From Nostoc sp. TH1S01 (lineage in GTDB: Bacteria > Cyanobacteriota > Cyanobacteriia > Cyanobacteriales > Nostocaceae): a DNA stretch of 63,921 bases. The notes below the pieces were generated by a model, which was given only the letters and a program-made list of their open reading frames with translations, made no database searches and was not told the DNA's origin. Numbering within the stretch: the first letter of the stretch is position 1; the number at the start of each line of letters is the position of its first letter. Below are positions 19,749-29,169 of the stretch, in pieces. The DNA lies in contig JAGKSW010000016.1 in the NCBI GenBank assembly GCA_018993265.1, positions 1-63,921 on the forward strand. Direction: 5' to 3'. A program made the position numbers and the translations under genes.

Positions 19749-22700
19749 AAACGATCGCCAAATTTTTGTCTGACCTTTGCAGCCAGGATATCAAATTATG
19801 GGTAGAAGGCGATCGCCTGCGTTGTAGTGCGCCAAAACAAGCCCTCACTCCAGATATTAAAGCGGAATTAGCAGCACGCAAAGCGGAAATTCTCGCTTTT
19901 ATTAGCCAAGCTAATCAGGCTTTACAATCCACCTCAGAATTTATTCAACCTGTATCGCGTCAGGGAAATTTACCTCTGTCTTTTGCCCAAAGAAGGCTAT
20001 GGTTCTTGAGCCAATTAGAACCACAAAGCAATGCTTATAATATTCCTGCTGCCATCCGTTTAACAGGCAAGCTAAACATAGTCGCCCTAGAACAAAGCAT
20101 CAATGAAATAGTCCGTCGTCATGAAACCCTACGCACTACATTTACAGTCGTAGATGGAGAACCAATTCAAGTAATTGGTGCAGCAGCCAAGCTACAACTT
20201 CCCATCATTGATTTGCAGACTCTTCCCGAAACCGAACGGGAAACAGAAGCTTTGCGCCTAGCCAGCTTAGAAGCGCAAACACCCTTCAACCTAGAACAAG
20301 ACTCCCTACTGCGGGTGAGCCTGTTACGTCTGAGCGAACAAAACCATGTAATCTTATTTACCATGCACCACATCGTATCTGATGGCTGGTCAACAGGAAT
20401 ACTCATCCGCGAACTGACAACACTTTACAAAGCCTACGATAGCAGCCAACCGTGCAATTTACCCCAACTACCAATTCAGTATGTAGATTTCGCCGTTTGG
20501 CAACGCCAGTGGTTACAAGGAGAAGTTTTAAACAACCAATTAAACTACTGGAAGCAAAACCTAGGTGGTGAATTACCAGTCTTAGAATTACCCACAGACC
20601 GCCCACGCCCAGCAATTCAGACTTACCGAGGTGCAACTGAATCTTTCGCGGTTTCTCCATCACTCACAGCAGCACTCAAAAACCTCTCCCAGCAGGAAGG
20701 AGTAACTTTATTTATGACCCTGCTGGCAGCATTTAAAGTCTTGCTGCATCGTTATACTCAGCAGAATGATATTTTAGTTGGGACTCCGATTGCTAACCGC
20801 AACCGTTCAGAAATCGAAGGGTTGATTGGCTTTTTTGTTAATACTTTAGTATTACGGAGCAACTTAACAGGAAACCTGACCTTTAAACAACTACTAGCAC
20901 AAGTACGCGAAGTTACTCTTGGCGCATACGCTCATCAAGATTTGCCATTTGAACAATTAGTTGAAGAACTACAACCAAGGCGGAATTTAAGCCATAGCCC
21001 CTTGTTTCAAGTCATGTTCATTCTTCAGAATACAGCAACAGAAGTTATACAGTTGCCAGATTTAACCCTAGAAGAATTAACAGCAGAAAACAATACTGCC
21101 AAATTTGATATAACTGTGTCACTTTCTGAGACTGAGGAAGGTTTACAGGGAGCAATAGAATACAACACAGATATCTTTGATGCTGCCAGAATCACCCGAA
21201 TGCTGGCTCATTTTCAGGTTTTGTTAGAGGGAATTGTTGCCAATCCGCAGCAGCACTTGTCACAATTGCCTTTATTAACAGCAAATGAACAACATCAACT
21301 ATTAGTAGAGTGGAATAATACTCAAACTGAGTATCCGCAAGATTTGTGCATTCATCAATTATTTGAAGCACAGGTAGAAAAAACACCTGATGCTGTTGCT
21401 GTGGTATTTGAAAATCAGCAATTAACTTATCGAGAACTAAATCAAAGAGCAAATCAACTCGCTCACTATCTGCAAAAACTGGGAGTAAGGCCAGAGGTAT
21501 TGGTCGGTATTTGTGTAGAGCGATCGCTAGAAATGATAGTTGCACTCTTGGGTATATTCAAGGCAGGTGGGGCATATCTTCCGCTAGATCCTAGCTATCC
21601 TCAAGAACGTTTAAAGTTCATGCTGGAAGACTCACAAATCTCAGTCTTATTAACTCAGCAAAATTTATTAACAACTCTTCCACCTAACTGCGCCCAAATT
21701 ATTTGTTTAGATAGCGACTGGGAAAGCATCGCTGCATATCAAAACAACTCAATTAACAGTAACGTTAATTCAAGTAATTTAAGTTATACAATTTATACTT
21801 CTGGTTCTACAGGCAAACCTAAAGGTGTACAAATTACCCATAGCAGTGTATTAAATTTCCTCACTACAATGCAGCAGAAGTTGCAGTTAACAAATGTAGA
21901 CAAACTGCTATCAGTAACTACCCTATCTTTTGATATTGCAGTTTTAGAAATATTTCTGCCCTTAACAACAGGAGCTAAATTAATTTTAGTCAGCCGGGAA
22001 ATTGCAACCGACGGTAGACAGTTATTACAACAACTAAATAATTCTGCTGTAACCATTATGCAAGCTACGCCTGCAACTTGGCGAATGTTATTAGATGCAG
22101 GCTGGGAAGGAAATGCACAACTGAAAATTCTCTGTGGTGGTGAAGCCTTACCCCAAAACTTAGCTTCACAGTTACGTCAAAAGGCTGCTAGTGTTTGGAA
22201 TTTATACGGCCCTACAGAAACTACTATTTGGTCTACCATTCATCAAGTAGATGAGCATGAAGCTTTTGTTCCTATTGGTTGCCCCATAGCTAATACTCAA
22301 ATTTATATCCTTGACAAGCATTTGCAACCAGTACCAATAGGTGTTCCAGGAGAAATTTATATTGGCGGTGCGGGTTTAGCACGAGGTTATTTTAACCGAC
22401 CGGAATTAACCAACGAAAAATTCATTCCTAACCCATTCACTCCTGCAACATTACTCTACAAAACTGGTGACTTAGCCCGTTATCTTCCTAATGGCGCAAT
22501 CGAATACTTAGGACGCATTGATTATCAAGTAAAAATCCGGGGATTCCGCATTGAGTTGGGAGAAATTGAAACTATACTGACCCAGCATGAAGATGTGCAA
22601 GTCTCTTGCGTAATTGTCCGTGAAGATAATCCTGGTGACAAGCGTCTAGTAGCATATATCGTTGCTAAAACTGGCAATTTAAGCTCAACCAATAACAGTG

Positions 22701-24328
22701 AACTAATATCACAGTTACGCAAATACTTAAAAGAGAATTTACAAGAGTACATGGTTCCTTCTGCTTTTGTACTACTGGAAAAACTACCACTAACACCGAA
22801 TGGCAAAATAGACCGTCGGGCGCTACCTATACCTGACCACACTGATTCCAATATTGGAACAACCTACATAGCACCCCGTACACCAGTTGAAGAACAACTA
22901 GCGAAAATTTGGGCTAAATTGCTCAAGGTTAAACAAGTTGGTATTGAAGACAACTTTTTTGACTTGGGCGGACATTCCTTACTACTGACACAGCTGATTT
23001 TCCAGATTCGACAAACTTGGAAGATAGAATTACCTTTAAGCAGTTTATTTGCAATGCCGACAATCGCTGCTTTAGCACAGAGTATTGAAACTGCTCAAAA
23101 AACGGGTTCTTCTACTCTGACTATTACTTCAAATAATCAAATCAATTGGCAAGCAGAGGCTGTTCTCGATTCTACGATACGCCCTGAAATACCAATTAAA
23201 TATCCTACTAACACTGCTAACATTTTATTAACTGGAGCAACAGGTTTTGTAGGAGCATTTTTACTTTATGAACTGCTGCAACAAACTCATGCGAATATAT
23301 ATTGCTTAGTACGTGCTACTAATGCAGAAGAAGGTAAAAAAAGAATTCAAAGCAGCCTCGAATCATATTTGCTTTGGCATGAATCTTTTAGTAACAGAAT
23401 TATTCCTGTTGTAGGAAATTTGCCTGAACCACTTTTAGGACTTTCTAGGCAAAAATTTCAAGTATTGGCTGAATTAATTGATGTTATCTATCACAATGGT
23501 GCATGGGTTCATCATACTTCTCCATACTCCACACTCAAGGCTGCAAATGTGTTAGGAACTCAAGAAGTTCTGCGGCTAGCGAGTCAAGTTAAAGTCAAAC
23601 CTGTACATTTTATATCAACTCAAAGCGTGTTCTCTGCTGAAGGTGATTCTGGCGTAAAACTAGTTCGAGAACAAGATAGCCTTGATGATTATCAAGTACC
23701 ATCTAGCGGCTACGCACAGAGTAAATGGGTGGCTGAAAAGTTAGTTTCCATTGCACGCGATCGCGGTTTGCCTGTATCTATACATAGGATAGGTCGTGTT
23801 TCTGGACACAGCAAAACCGGAGTATTCAATCAAAATGACTTTTTATACAGATTAATCATTGGTTGTATAAAACTTGAAAAAGTGCCAGAAGGCAATATGA
23901 TTGAAGATATGGCTCCTGTAGATTATGTGAGCCAAGCTATAGTCCATTTATCCAGGCAAGAAAAATCAATAGGTAAGGCATTTCATTTTGTCAATACCCA
24001 ACCTTTTCATTCAATTAAGCTGATCGATTTACTTCGCTCCCTTGGCTATCCACTGCAACAAATTTCTCATGCTCAATGGCAAGCAGATTTGATTAACATT
24101 GCTGAACACTACCCAGAACATCCATTATATCCAGTTATACCCTTACTTAGCGATCAGAATAATAACTCAGCAGTATTAAAGTTTGATTGTCAAAATACAC
24201 TTGATGGGCTAGCAAATACCTCTATTGTTTGCCCGCCAATCGATGATGATTTGCTGAATGTTTACTTGTCTTACCTTATGCAAAAATGGTTCTTGGAGGC
24301 TCCCAAAACTAAATTGATCAATATCTAA
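19745..24328 (+). CDS. Terminal NRPS: TubC-type docking - C - A(Gly) - T - thioester reductase
   Basis: 1527 residues. It begins with about 50 residues resembling a TubC N-terminal docking domain (short helices, LWVEGDRLRCSAP, then LKAELAARK-like helix), suited to hold the acidic tail of the previous protein. Then C (HHIVSDGWS), A (YTSGSTGKPKG) and T (LGGHSLLLTQL). Pocket: D-I-L-Q-L-G-L-I-W, exactly the Gly code. The last 370 residues are a Rossmann reductase: TGATGFVG near 1162, catalytic Y1323-x-x-x-K1327 in SGYAQSKWVAEK. Such R domains release the chain from T by NAD(P)H reduction to an aldehyde or alcohol. No thioesterase domain is present, so release is reductive. The next gene is an aminotransferase able to act on an aldehyde. 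ATGA overlap with the upstream gene indicates translational coupling. Confidence 0.95.
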   Translation: MKTIAKFLSDLCSQDIKLWVEGDRLRCSAPKQALTPDIKAELAARKAEILAFISQANQALQSTSEFIQPVSRQGNLPLSFAQRRLWFLSQLEPQSNAYNIPAAIRLTGKLNIVALEQSINEIVRRHETLRTTFTVVDGEPIQVIGAAAKLQLPIIDLQTLPETERETEALRLASLEAQTPFNLEQDSLLRVSLLRLSEQNHVILFTMHHIVSDGWSTGILIRELTTLYKAYDSSQPCNLPQLPIQYVDFAVWQRQWLQGEVLNNQLNYWKQNLGGELPVLELPTDRPRPAIQTYRGATESFAVSPSLTAALKNLSQQEGVTLFMTLLAAFKVLLHRYTQQNDILVGTPIANRNRSEIEGLIGFFVNTLVLRSNLTGNLTFKQLLAQVREVTLGAYAHQDLPFEQLVEELQPRRNLSHSPLFQVMFILQNTATEVIQLPDLTLEELTAENNTAKFDITVSLSETEEGLQGAIEYNTDIFDAARITRMLAHFQVLLEGIVANPQQHLSQLPLLTANEQHQLLVEWNNTQTEYPQDLCIHQLFEAQVEKTPDAVAVVFENQQLTYRELNQRANQLAHYLQKLGVRPEVLVGICVERSLEMIVALLGIFKAGGAYLPLDPSYPQERLKFMLEDSQISVLLTQQNLLTTLPPNCAQIICLDSDWESIAAYQNNSINSNVNSSNLSYTIYTSGSTGKPKGVQITHSSVLNFLTTMQQKLQLTNVDKLLSVTTLSFDIAVLEIFLPLTTGAKLILVSREIATDGRQLLQQLNNSAVTIMQATPATWRMLLDAGWEGNAQLKILCGGEALPQNLASQLRQKAASVWNLYGPTETTIWSTIHQVDEHEAFVPIGCPIANTQIYILDKHLQPVPIGVPGEIYIGGAGLARGYFNRPELTNEKFIPNPFTPATLLYKTGDLARYLPNGAIEYLGRIDYQVKIRGFRIELGEIETILTQHEDVQVSCVIVREDNPGDKRLVAYIVAKTGNLSSTNNSELISQLRKYLKENLQEYMVPSAFVLLEKLPLTPNGKIDRRALPIPDHTDSNIGTTYIAPRTPVEEQLAKIWAKLLKVKQVGIEDNFFDLGGHSLLLTQLIFQIRQTWKIELPLSSLFAMPTIAALAQSIETAQKTGSSTLTITSNNQINWQAEAVLDSTIRPEIPIKYPTNTANILLTGATGFVGAFLLYELLQQTHANIYCLVRATNAEEGKKRIQSSLESYLLWHESFSNRIIPVVGNLPEPLLGLSRQKFQVLAELIDVIYHNGAWVHHTSPYSTLKAANVLGTQEVLRLASQVKVKPVHFISTQSVFSAEGDSGVKLVREQDSLDDYQVPSSGYAQSKWVAEKLVSIARDRGLPVSIHRIGRVSGHSKTGVFNQNDFLYRLIIGCIKLEKVPEGNMIEDMAPVDYVSQAIVHLSRQEKSIGKAFHFVNTQPFHSIKLIDLLRSLGYPLQQISHAQWQADLINIAEHYPEHPLYPVIPLLSDQNNNSAVLKFDCQNTLDGLANTSIVCPPIDDDLLNVYLSYLMQKWFLEAPKTKLINI

Positions 24329-24359
24329 TTTCTGATAAAATTCGCCACATATTAATATT

Positions 24360-25763
24360 ATGCAATTAACAAATTCAACAGCTACAACCAATGTCAATCC
24401 TCAACAGCAATATCTAGAAAACTTTATTGCCCGTTACACCAACCGGACACAAACATCGAAACAGCTAACTCAAGCATATCGTTCTGTGCTTGCAGATAGA
24501 AGAAATTCTATGGGGTTTAACAAAACCATCAAAGAAATGGTCTATCCCATTATTGGGAAACGTGCTTCTGGTTCTAAAATTTGGGATATTGATAGCAATG
24601 AATATGTAGACCTTTTGATGGGCTTTGCAGTAAGTTTTTTTGGACATAATCCACCCTTTATTAAAGAAGCCATAAAAGAGCGACTAGAGCAAGGTATACA
24701 TATAGGTACACAATCAGATTTAGCTGGTGAAGTTGCACAGTTATTCTGTGAACTAACGGGGATGGAGCGGGTAACTTTTAGTAATACCGGTACAGAAGCC
24801 GTAATGACGGCAATACGTCTAGCACGCGCTACAACAGGTCGTAAAAAAATTGCCATGTTCGCAGGTTCTTATCATGGACACTTTGATGGGACTTTAGTTA
24901 AAAGACAAAAAATAGACAGCGATTTAGTTGTAGTTCCACGTTTTCCTGGTATATTACCTAATGTAGCTCAAGATGTTTTGGTTTTAGATTACGGAAATTT
25001 TAAATCGTTAGAAATCATTAAAGCTTATCAACATGAATTAGCCGCTGTTTTAGTCGAACCTATTCAAAATGAAAGACCAGACATACAGCCTAAAGAATTT
25101 TTGTTGCAGTTAAGAGAAATCACCCAAAAATCAGGTACAGCATTAATCTTTGATGAAATGATCACTGGCTTCCGCCTTCATTTAGGTGGAGCGCAAGCAT
25201 GGTTTGGTGTTAAAGCAGATATGGCAACTTATGGAAAAATTGTAGGTGGTGGTTTGCCCATTGGAGTGATAGCTGGCAAAGCAAACTACATGGATAGAAT
25301 TGATGGTGGAATATGGAACTACGGGGATGCTTCTTTTCCGCAAGTAGAAACAACATTTTTTAGCGGCACTTACTGCAAACACCCCTTGGCTATGGCTGCT
25401 GCTAAAGCAGTACTTAACTATTGCAAAAATCAAGGTAATGCTCTTCAAGAACAAGTAAATCAACGCACTTCCCAGTTTGTAGAAAAACTGAATAATTACT
25501 TTCAAGCAGATGGAGTACCAATTCAGTTAGCAAATTGCGGTTCGATGTTTAATACTATTCCTTTAGGAGAGGCTTCTGATTCTGGAGAGTCTACATCATT
25601 GAGTATGGACTTGATATCATATCATCTTCTCTATGAAGGAGTTTTCTTAATTGGAGATGGTGGTTTTATATCGGCAGCCCATACCGATGAAGATTTAGAC
25701 TATGTAATTCAAGCTGTTAAAAATACTATCAAGGAACTGCGAGAAAATGGTTTATTGCCCTAG
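24360..25763 (+). CDS. Class III PLP aminotransferase (glutamate-1-semialdehyde aminotransferase-like)
   Basis: 467 residues of the class III aminotransferase fold. Seen: SNTGTEAVMTAIRLAR, SYHGHFDG, IFDEMITGFR with D265 (pyridine nitrogen contact), and Schiff-base K293 in TYGKIVGGG. Closest in style to glutamate-1-semialdehyde aminomutase, with about 40 extra N-terminal residues. It lies 31 nt after an NRPS that ends in a reductase domain. In myxochelin biosynthesis a reductase (MxcG) and a GSA-AT-like transaminase (MxcL) together turn a thioester into an amine. I infer the same here: peptidyl-glycinal to a terminal 2-aminoethyl amide. It could alternatively make a nonstandard building block. 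The tetrapyrrole enzyme HemL is less likely given the operon position. Confidence 0.9.
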   Translation: MQLTNSTATTNVNPQQQYLENFIARYTNRTQTSKQLTQAYRSVLADRRNSMGFNKTIKEMVYPIIGKRASGSKIWDIDSNEYVDLLMGFAVSFFGHNPPFIKEAIKERLEQGIHIGTQSDLAGEVAQLFCELTGMERVTFSNTGTEAVMTAIRLARATTGRKKIAMFAGSYHGHFDGTLVKRQKIDSDLVVVPRFPGILPNVAQDVLVLDYGNFKSLEIIKAYQHELAAVLVEPIQNERPDIQPKEFLLQLREITQKSGTALIFDEMITGFRLHLGGAQAWFGVKADMATYGKIVGGGLPIGVIAGKANYMDRIDGGIWNYGDASFPQVETTFFSGTYCKHPLAMAAAKAVLNYCKNQGNALQEQVNQRTSQFVEKLNNYFQADGVPIQLANCGSMFNTIPLGEASDSGESTSLSMDLISYHLLYEGVFLIGDGGFISAAHTDEDLDYVIQAVKNTIKELRENGLLP

Positions 25764-25935
25764 TTAGAGCATTGATCAACTTAATTTAAGTAGGTCGTTG
25801 TTAAAAATTGTCGTTATGGCAAGGCAGAGGGCAGAAGGCAGAAGGGAAGAGGTTTTTAAACCGCTTTACTGTTCGTTACATAGTTCGGTTTATTTGCACC
25901 GTTCTACTTAAGACAAATCTGGAGTAAAACAAACA

Positions 25936-26151
25936 ATGAGTAGTATAGATACAGAAGACAAAACAATTTACAAAGTTGTGGTTAATCAAGAAGAGCAATA
26001 TTCCATTTGGCCAGCAGAAAAAGAAAATCCTCTTGGCTGGAAAGATGCAGGTAAAACTGGACTCAAATCCGAATGTCTGGAATACATTAAAGAAGTTTGG
26101 ACAGACATGAGACCGTTAAGCCTACGTCAGAAAATGGCAGCAACAACCTAA
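25936..26151 (+). CDS. MbtH-like NRPS chaperone
   Basis: 71 residues of the MbtH family: [15 protein letters not shown], then the paired Trp pattern ([16 protein letters not shown]) and the P-L-S-L-R end. MbtH-like proteins bind and activate A domains. It sits 172 nt after the aminotransferase with a GGAG 13-14 nt before the ATG. The gap before it contains a purine-rich stretch (about 25820-25850) but no clear terminator, so it may be in the same transcript. Confidence 0.92.
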   Translation: MSSIDTEDKTIYKVVVNQEEQYSIWPAEKENPLGWKDAGKTGLKSECLEYIKEVWTDMRPLSLRQKMAATT

Positions 26152-26226
26152 AACTCTCAGTTAAATTCATCCAATTCACCAATATCTACTCCGAATCAGA
26201 GTGAATTATTAAATTGTAGTCAATTT

Positions 26227-26263
26227 TGTAGAGAAGTTTAACTTTTCTACAAAAATTTTATTT
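26227..26263 (+). terminator. Hairpin between MbtH and thioesterase genes
   Basis: Stem TGTAGAGAAGTT / AACTTTTCTACA with one mismatch and almost no loop in the full pairing, followed by AAAAATTTTATTT. It could be a rho-independent terminator or attenuator of the NRPS operon. It is weak because the loop must open several pairs. Confidence 0.4.
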
Positions 26264-26292
26264 AGGAAAGCATATAGCAAATTCAAATTGTG

Positions 26293-27060
26293 ATGAAAAC
26301 CAACACATCAAATATCAACTCTTGGATATTTTCTCCTAAGCCAAATCCTCAAGCAGATTTGCGTTTATTTTGCTTTCCTTATGCGGGTGGTAGTTCTCTG
26401 ATTTTTCGCACTTGGCCGGACTATCTACCTCCATCTATAGAAGTGTGTGCGATTGAAATTCCCGGTCGAGGAAGGCAACTAAAATTGTCACCATTTAGTA
26501 GAATAGAGCCGCTTGTAGATGCGATCGCCTCCGCGATTAACCCCTACTTAGACAAGCCATTCGCCTTATTTGGTCACAGCATGGGTGGCTTAGTCAGCTT
26601 TGAATTAACGCGTCTACTTCACAAAAAGTATGGGATTGTTCCTGTTCACCTGTTTATATCTGGTCGTCGCGCCCCGCAAGTTCCTAACTCAAAGCCACCA
26701 ATTCACAACCTCGCCGAACCCGCTTTCATAGAAGAACTGCGCCATCTCAACGGTACACCACGAGAAGTATTAGAAAATGCAGAATTAATGCAGCTATTTC
26801 TGCCAATTTTACGGGCAGATTTTGCTGTTTTAGAAACTTATATTTATAAACCTGAACCACCTTTAGAGTGTCCTATTACTGTTTTTGGCGGCTTGCAAGA
26901 TTCAGAAGTTGGTTGTGATGAACTACAAGCCTGGCAAGAGCAAACAAACGCTGATTTTAATTTACATATGTTTCCCGGCGATCACTTTTTTCTGCATTCT
27001 TCCCAATCTGTTTTATTAGAAAAATTGGCTAAATATTTGCCGCAACAGTTGCTAGCATAA
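26293..27060 (+). CDS. Type II thioesterase (NRPS editing)
   Basis: About 255-residue alpha/beta hydrolase of the GrsT/SrfAD type: FCFPYAGGSS at the N-terminus, nucleophile S97 in GHSMGG, D/H region ending in GDHFFLHS. These enzymes remove wrong or stalled acyl groups from NRPS T domains. I start at the ATG at 26293 (MKTNTSN) rather than the overlapping GTG at 26290. It is the last gene of the NRPS run; a convergent gene follows after 227 nt that hold nothing I can name. Confidence 0.92.
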   Translation: MKTNTSNINSWIFSPKPNPQADLRLFCFPYAGGSSLIFRTWPDYLPPSIEVCAIEIPGRGRQLKLSPFSRIEPLVDAIASAINPYLDKPFALFGHSMGGLVSFELTRLLHKKYGIVPVHLFISGRRAPQVPNSKPPIHNLAEPAFIEELRHLNGTPREVLENAELMQLFLPILRADFAVLETYIYKPEPPLECPITVFGGLQDSEVGCDELQAWQEQTNADFNLHMFPGDHFFLHSSQSVLLEKLAKYLPQQLLA

Positions 27061-27287
27061 CTTTTCTATCCTAGCGTCAGTGCCTTTCGCGATCGCCACA
27101 CTATGAGTTGTATAAGTAAGTTACATTTTTGGCGTTATTCACTCAAAAATATCAGTGGAATTGGAGTTAGTAAGAGACTTTGGTTTGAAGTTTTGATTTT
27201 GGGTCATTTGCACTGTTGGCTAGTTAATATTTCATCTATTATTACCAGCATGATCGCATTCCCAAAATCAAGTTACAGAATAGATGG

Positions 27288-28556
27288 TTAAAACCGTTGT
27301 GCTAATTGCGGAGTACGCCCCTTGAAGCCAATCATCAATTTGAGGGCAAATACCTTCAAGGGTGGGACTCGCTTCATCAAGCATAAACCCAAACGCCGCA
27401 CTATTACCAAAGGTACGATTTGGTTAGAAAACATTCTATCTAACAAGTCAGTGAAGCCTAAAATTGTCAAATTTTCCAGTTTCCGCCAGCGTTCATAGCC
27501 TTTGAGAACTTGAATTTTACCGATATCTTCGCCTTTAGCGTGGGCTGTTTGAATAACTTGCGCCAGGGCGGCCGCATCCCGAATGCCGAGATTTAATCCT
27601 TGTCCACCGACGGGATGACAGTTGTGGGCTGCATCGCCAATTAAAGCCAAGCGGGGGAGAACATAGCGATCGCTTTGCATGAGTTGCACTTGGAAGACAA
27701 AGCGATCGCCTAATAATTCCAACTTACCCATGTGATCACCGTAGCGGCGGCTAAGTTCTGCCAAAAATTGCTGATCATCCAAAGCACACAAGGCTTTTGC
27801 TTCTTCGTGAGGGGCTGTCCAGACAATGCGGCAACGGTTCCCCGGCAGAGGTAAAATCGCAAACGGGCCACTCGGCCAAAATCTTTCGTAAGCAGTATCG
27901 TTGTGGGGTTTTTCCGGTTTGACAAAAGCCACTATACAAGACTGCCAATATTTCCAGCCATGAGTTTTAATACCTGCTGCTTGGCGAATGGGCGATCGCG
28001 ATCCATCAGCCGCTACCAGTAATTTACTGCGAACTGTATATATCTGCTCAGAAATCTTGATATCGATTGTCACTATATCCTGCTGATGCTTTGTATTGAC
28101 TACCTCAGCCGGACAAAGGTAATTCACATTCGGACATTTCTGGACAAATTCTTGCAATGGTTCCAACAAAGCTTGGTGTTCAGCAACGTAACCTAACTCT
28201 GGCGAACTTCTACCAATATCGGCTGAGTCAAATTCCACCACATCAGGATAATCGGCATCAGAAAGACGCACATGACGGTATTTAGCGATGTGAGGTAGAA
28301 TTTCGTCCCAAACTCCAATACCTTGGTAAATCAACGCCGAAAGCAGATGAACTGCATAAGCTTGGCCTTTGGCTACAGATGCTGATGTTACCTTCGCCTC
28401 AATTAGCAGTATATTTAAGCCAGAATCTTTCAAAGCAGCGGCTAGGGTTAACCCAACAATTCCACCGCCGACAATTACCAAATCATAGTCATATCCCCGT
28501 TTGTCTGTTGCGGGTTGGTGAGGGGAAAGAGTTTGAGTAAGCTGCGTTAGCGCCAT
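27288..28556 (-). CDS. FAD-dependent hydroxylase, UbiH/Coq6 family
   Basis: 422 residues. FAD dinucleotide motif VIVGGGIVGLTLAAAL near residue 28 and the second FAD motif GDAAHNCHPVGGQGLNLG near 310 mark the UbiH/UbiF/VisC group of flavin monooxygenases. In cyanobacteria, homologues are usually single copy and have been suggested to act on quinone rings or other aromatics; the substrate is not shown by sequence. It is convergent with the thioesterase gene and unlikely to belong to the NRPS pathway, because the family is core in cyanobacteria. Confidence 0.85.
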   Translation of the reverse strand: MALTQLTQTLSPHQPATDKRGYDYDLVIVGGGIVGLTLAAALKDSGLNILLIEAKVTSASVAKGQAYAVHLLSALIYQGIGVWDEILPHIAKYRHVRLSDADYPDVVEFDSADIGRSSPELGYVAEHQALLEPLQEFVQKCPNVNYLCPAEVVNTKHQQDIVTIDIKISEQIYTVRSKLLVAADGSRSPIRQAAGIKTHGWKYWQSCIVAFVKPEKPHNDTAYERFWPSGPFAILPLPGNRCRIVWTAPHEEAKALCALDDQQFLAELSRRYGDHMGKLELLGDRFVFQVQLMQSDRYVLPRLALIGDAAHNCHPVGGQGLNLGIRDAAALAQVIQTAHAKGEDIGKIQVLKGYERWRKLENLTILGFTDLLDRMFSNQIVPLVIVRRLGLCLMKRVPPLKVFALKLMIGFKGRTPQLAQRF

Positions 28557-28692
28557 TGTTAAGAGAAGTTAAGCCATTATAATTATTATTCTTACGCGAT
28601 CGCCCCTTTTAGAGCAAGTTGGCAAGCAAAACTACTAAGTTACGAACTCTGTGTACTAAAATCTCCCTAGGGTAAATATAATTTCAGCAATT

Positions 28693-29049
28693 GTGAAAAC
28701 TGACACCCTGTTCTATAACCTTTTTCAAACCTTCCCCAACGTATTTTTTGAATTAATTGGTCAATTAACAGATGCACTTACCCAGCAAGAAATTATAGAA
28801 TTTATTTAGACAGTAGTGATTTACAAATTTCCCAAACTTAGCCGCGAGGAAGTAGAAGCTATGTTGGGGCTAGATGCCATTAAAAATACAAGAGTTTATC
28901 AAGAAGCACGAGAAGAAGGTAAACTCGAAGGTAAACTTGAAGCAGTACCTGGGCTTTTAAAATTAGGTTTGAGCGTGGAACAAATCGCTGAGGCTTTGGA
29001 ATTAGAAATTGATATGGTGCGACAAGCAGCAGAAAAAAAGACTTCGTAA
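28693..29049 (+). pseudogene. Remnant of Rpn/DUF2887-type PD-(D/E)XK nuclease gene
   Basis: A GTG at 28693 opens a frame reading VKTDTLFYNLFQTFPN...FELIGQ, the typical start of the Rpn-like recombination-promoting nuclease/putative transposase family. It then jumps to LTDALTQQEIIEFI, meets TAG at 28807-28809 and continues in the same frame (VVIYKFPKLSREEVEAMLG ... GLSVEQIAEALEL) to 29049, the usual C-terminus. The nuclease core between them is missing, so there is an in-frame internal deletion plus a nonsense codon. A 77-residue piece could still be made from a GTG at 28816. Family assignment rests on my memory of the termini. Confidence 0.75.
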
Positions 29050-29169
29050 AATAATGGTGCTGAAATTTATTATATTATTAACCACTTAATTAGCTAACTT
29101 AGTAAAATTCTTTCCCCATGAAGGGAAAGAGTTTAAATCCGAATGCCTTGCTAAGTTTTATATATATCT

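Noticed and set aside
22900-24328. C-terminal domain as a thioesterase
   Set aside because: It has a Rossmann TGATGFVG and YxxxK, no GxSxG; it is a reductase.
24360-25763. HemL (tetrapyrrole glutamate-1-semialdehyde aminomutase)
   Set aside because: Extended N-terminus and position inside the NRPS operon favour a pathway enzyme; not fully excluded.
1-27060. Fur box or iron-transport gene supporting a siderophore role
   Set aside because: None seen; the operon promoter lies outside the window, so the siderophore reading rests on domain logic only.
27103-27291. 62-codon frame after the thioesterase gene
   Set aside because: No ribosome site, no recognisable domain, overlaps the end of the UbiH-type gene.
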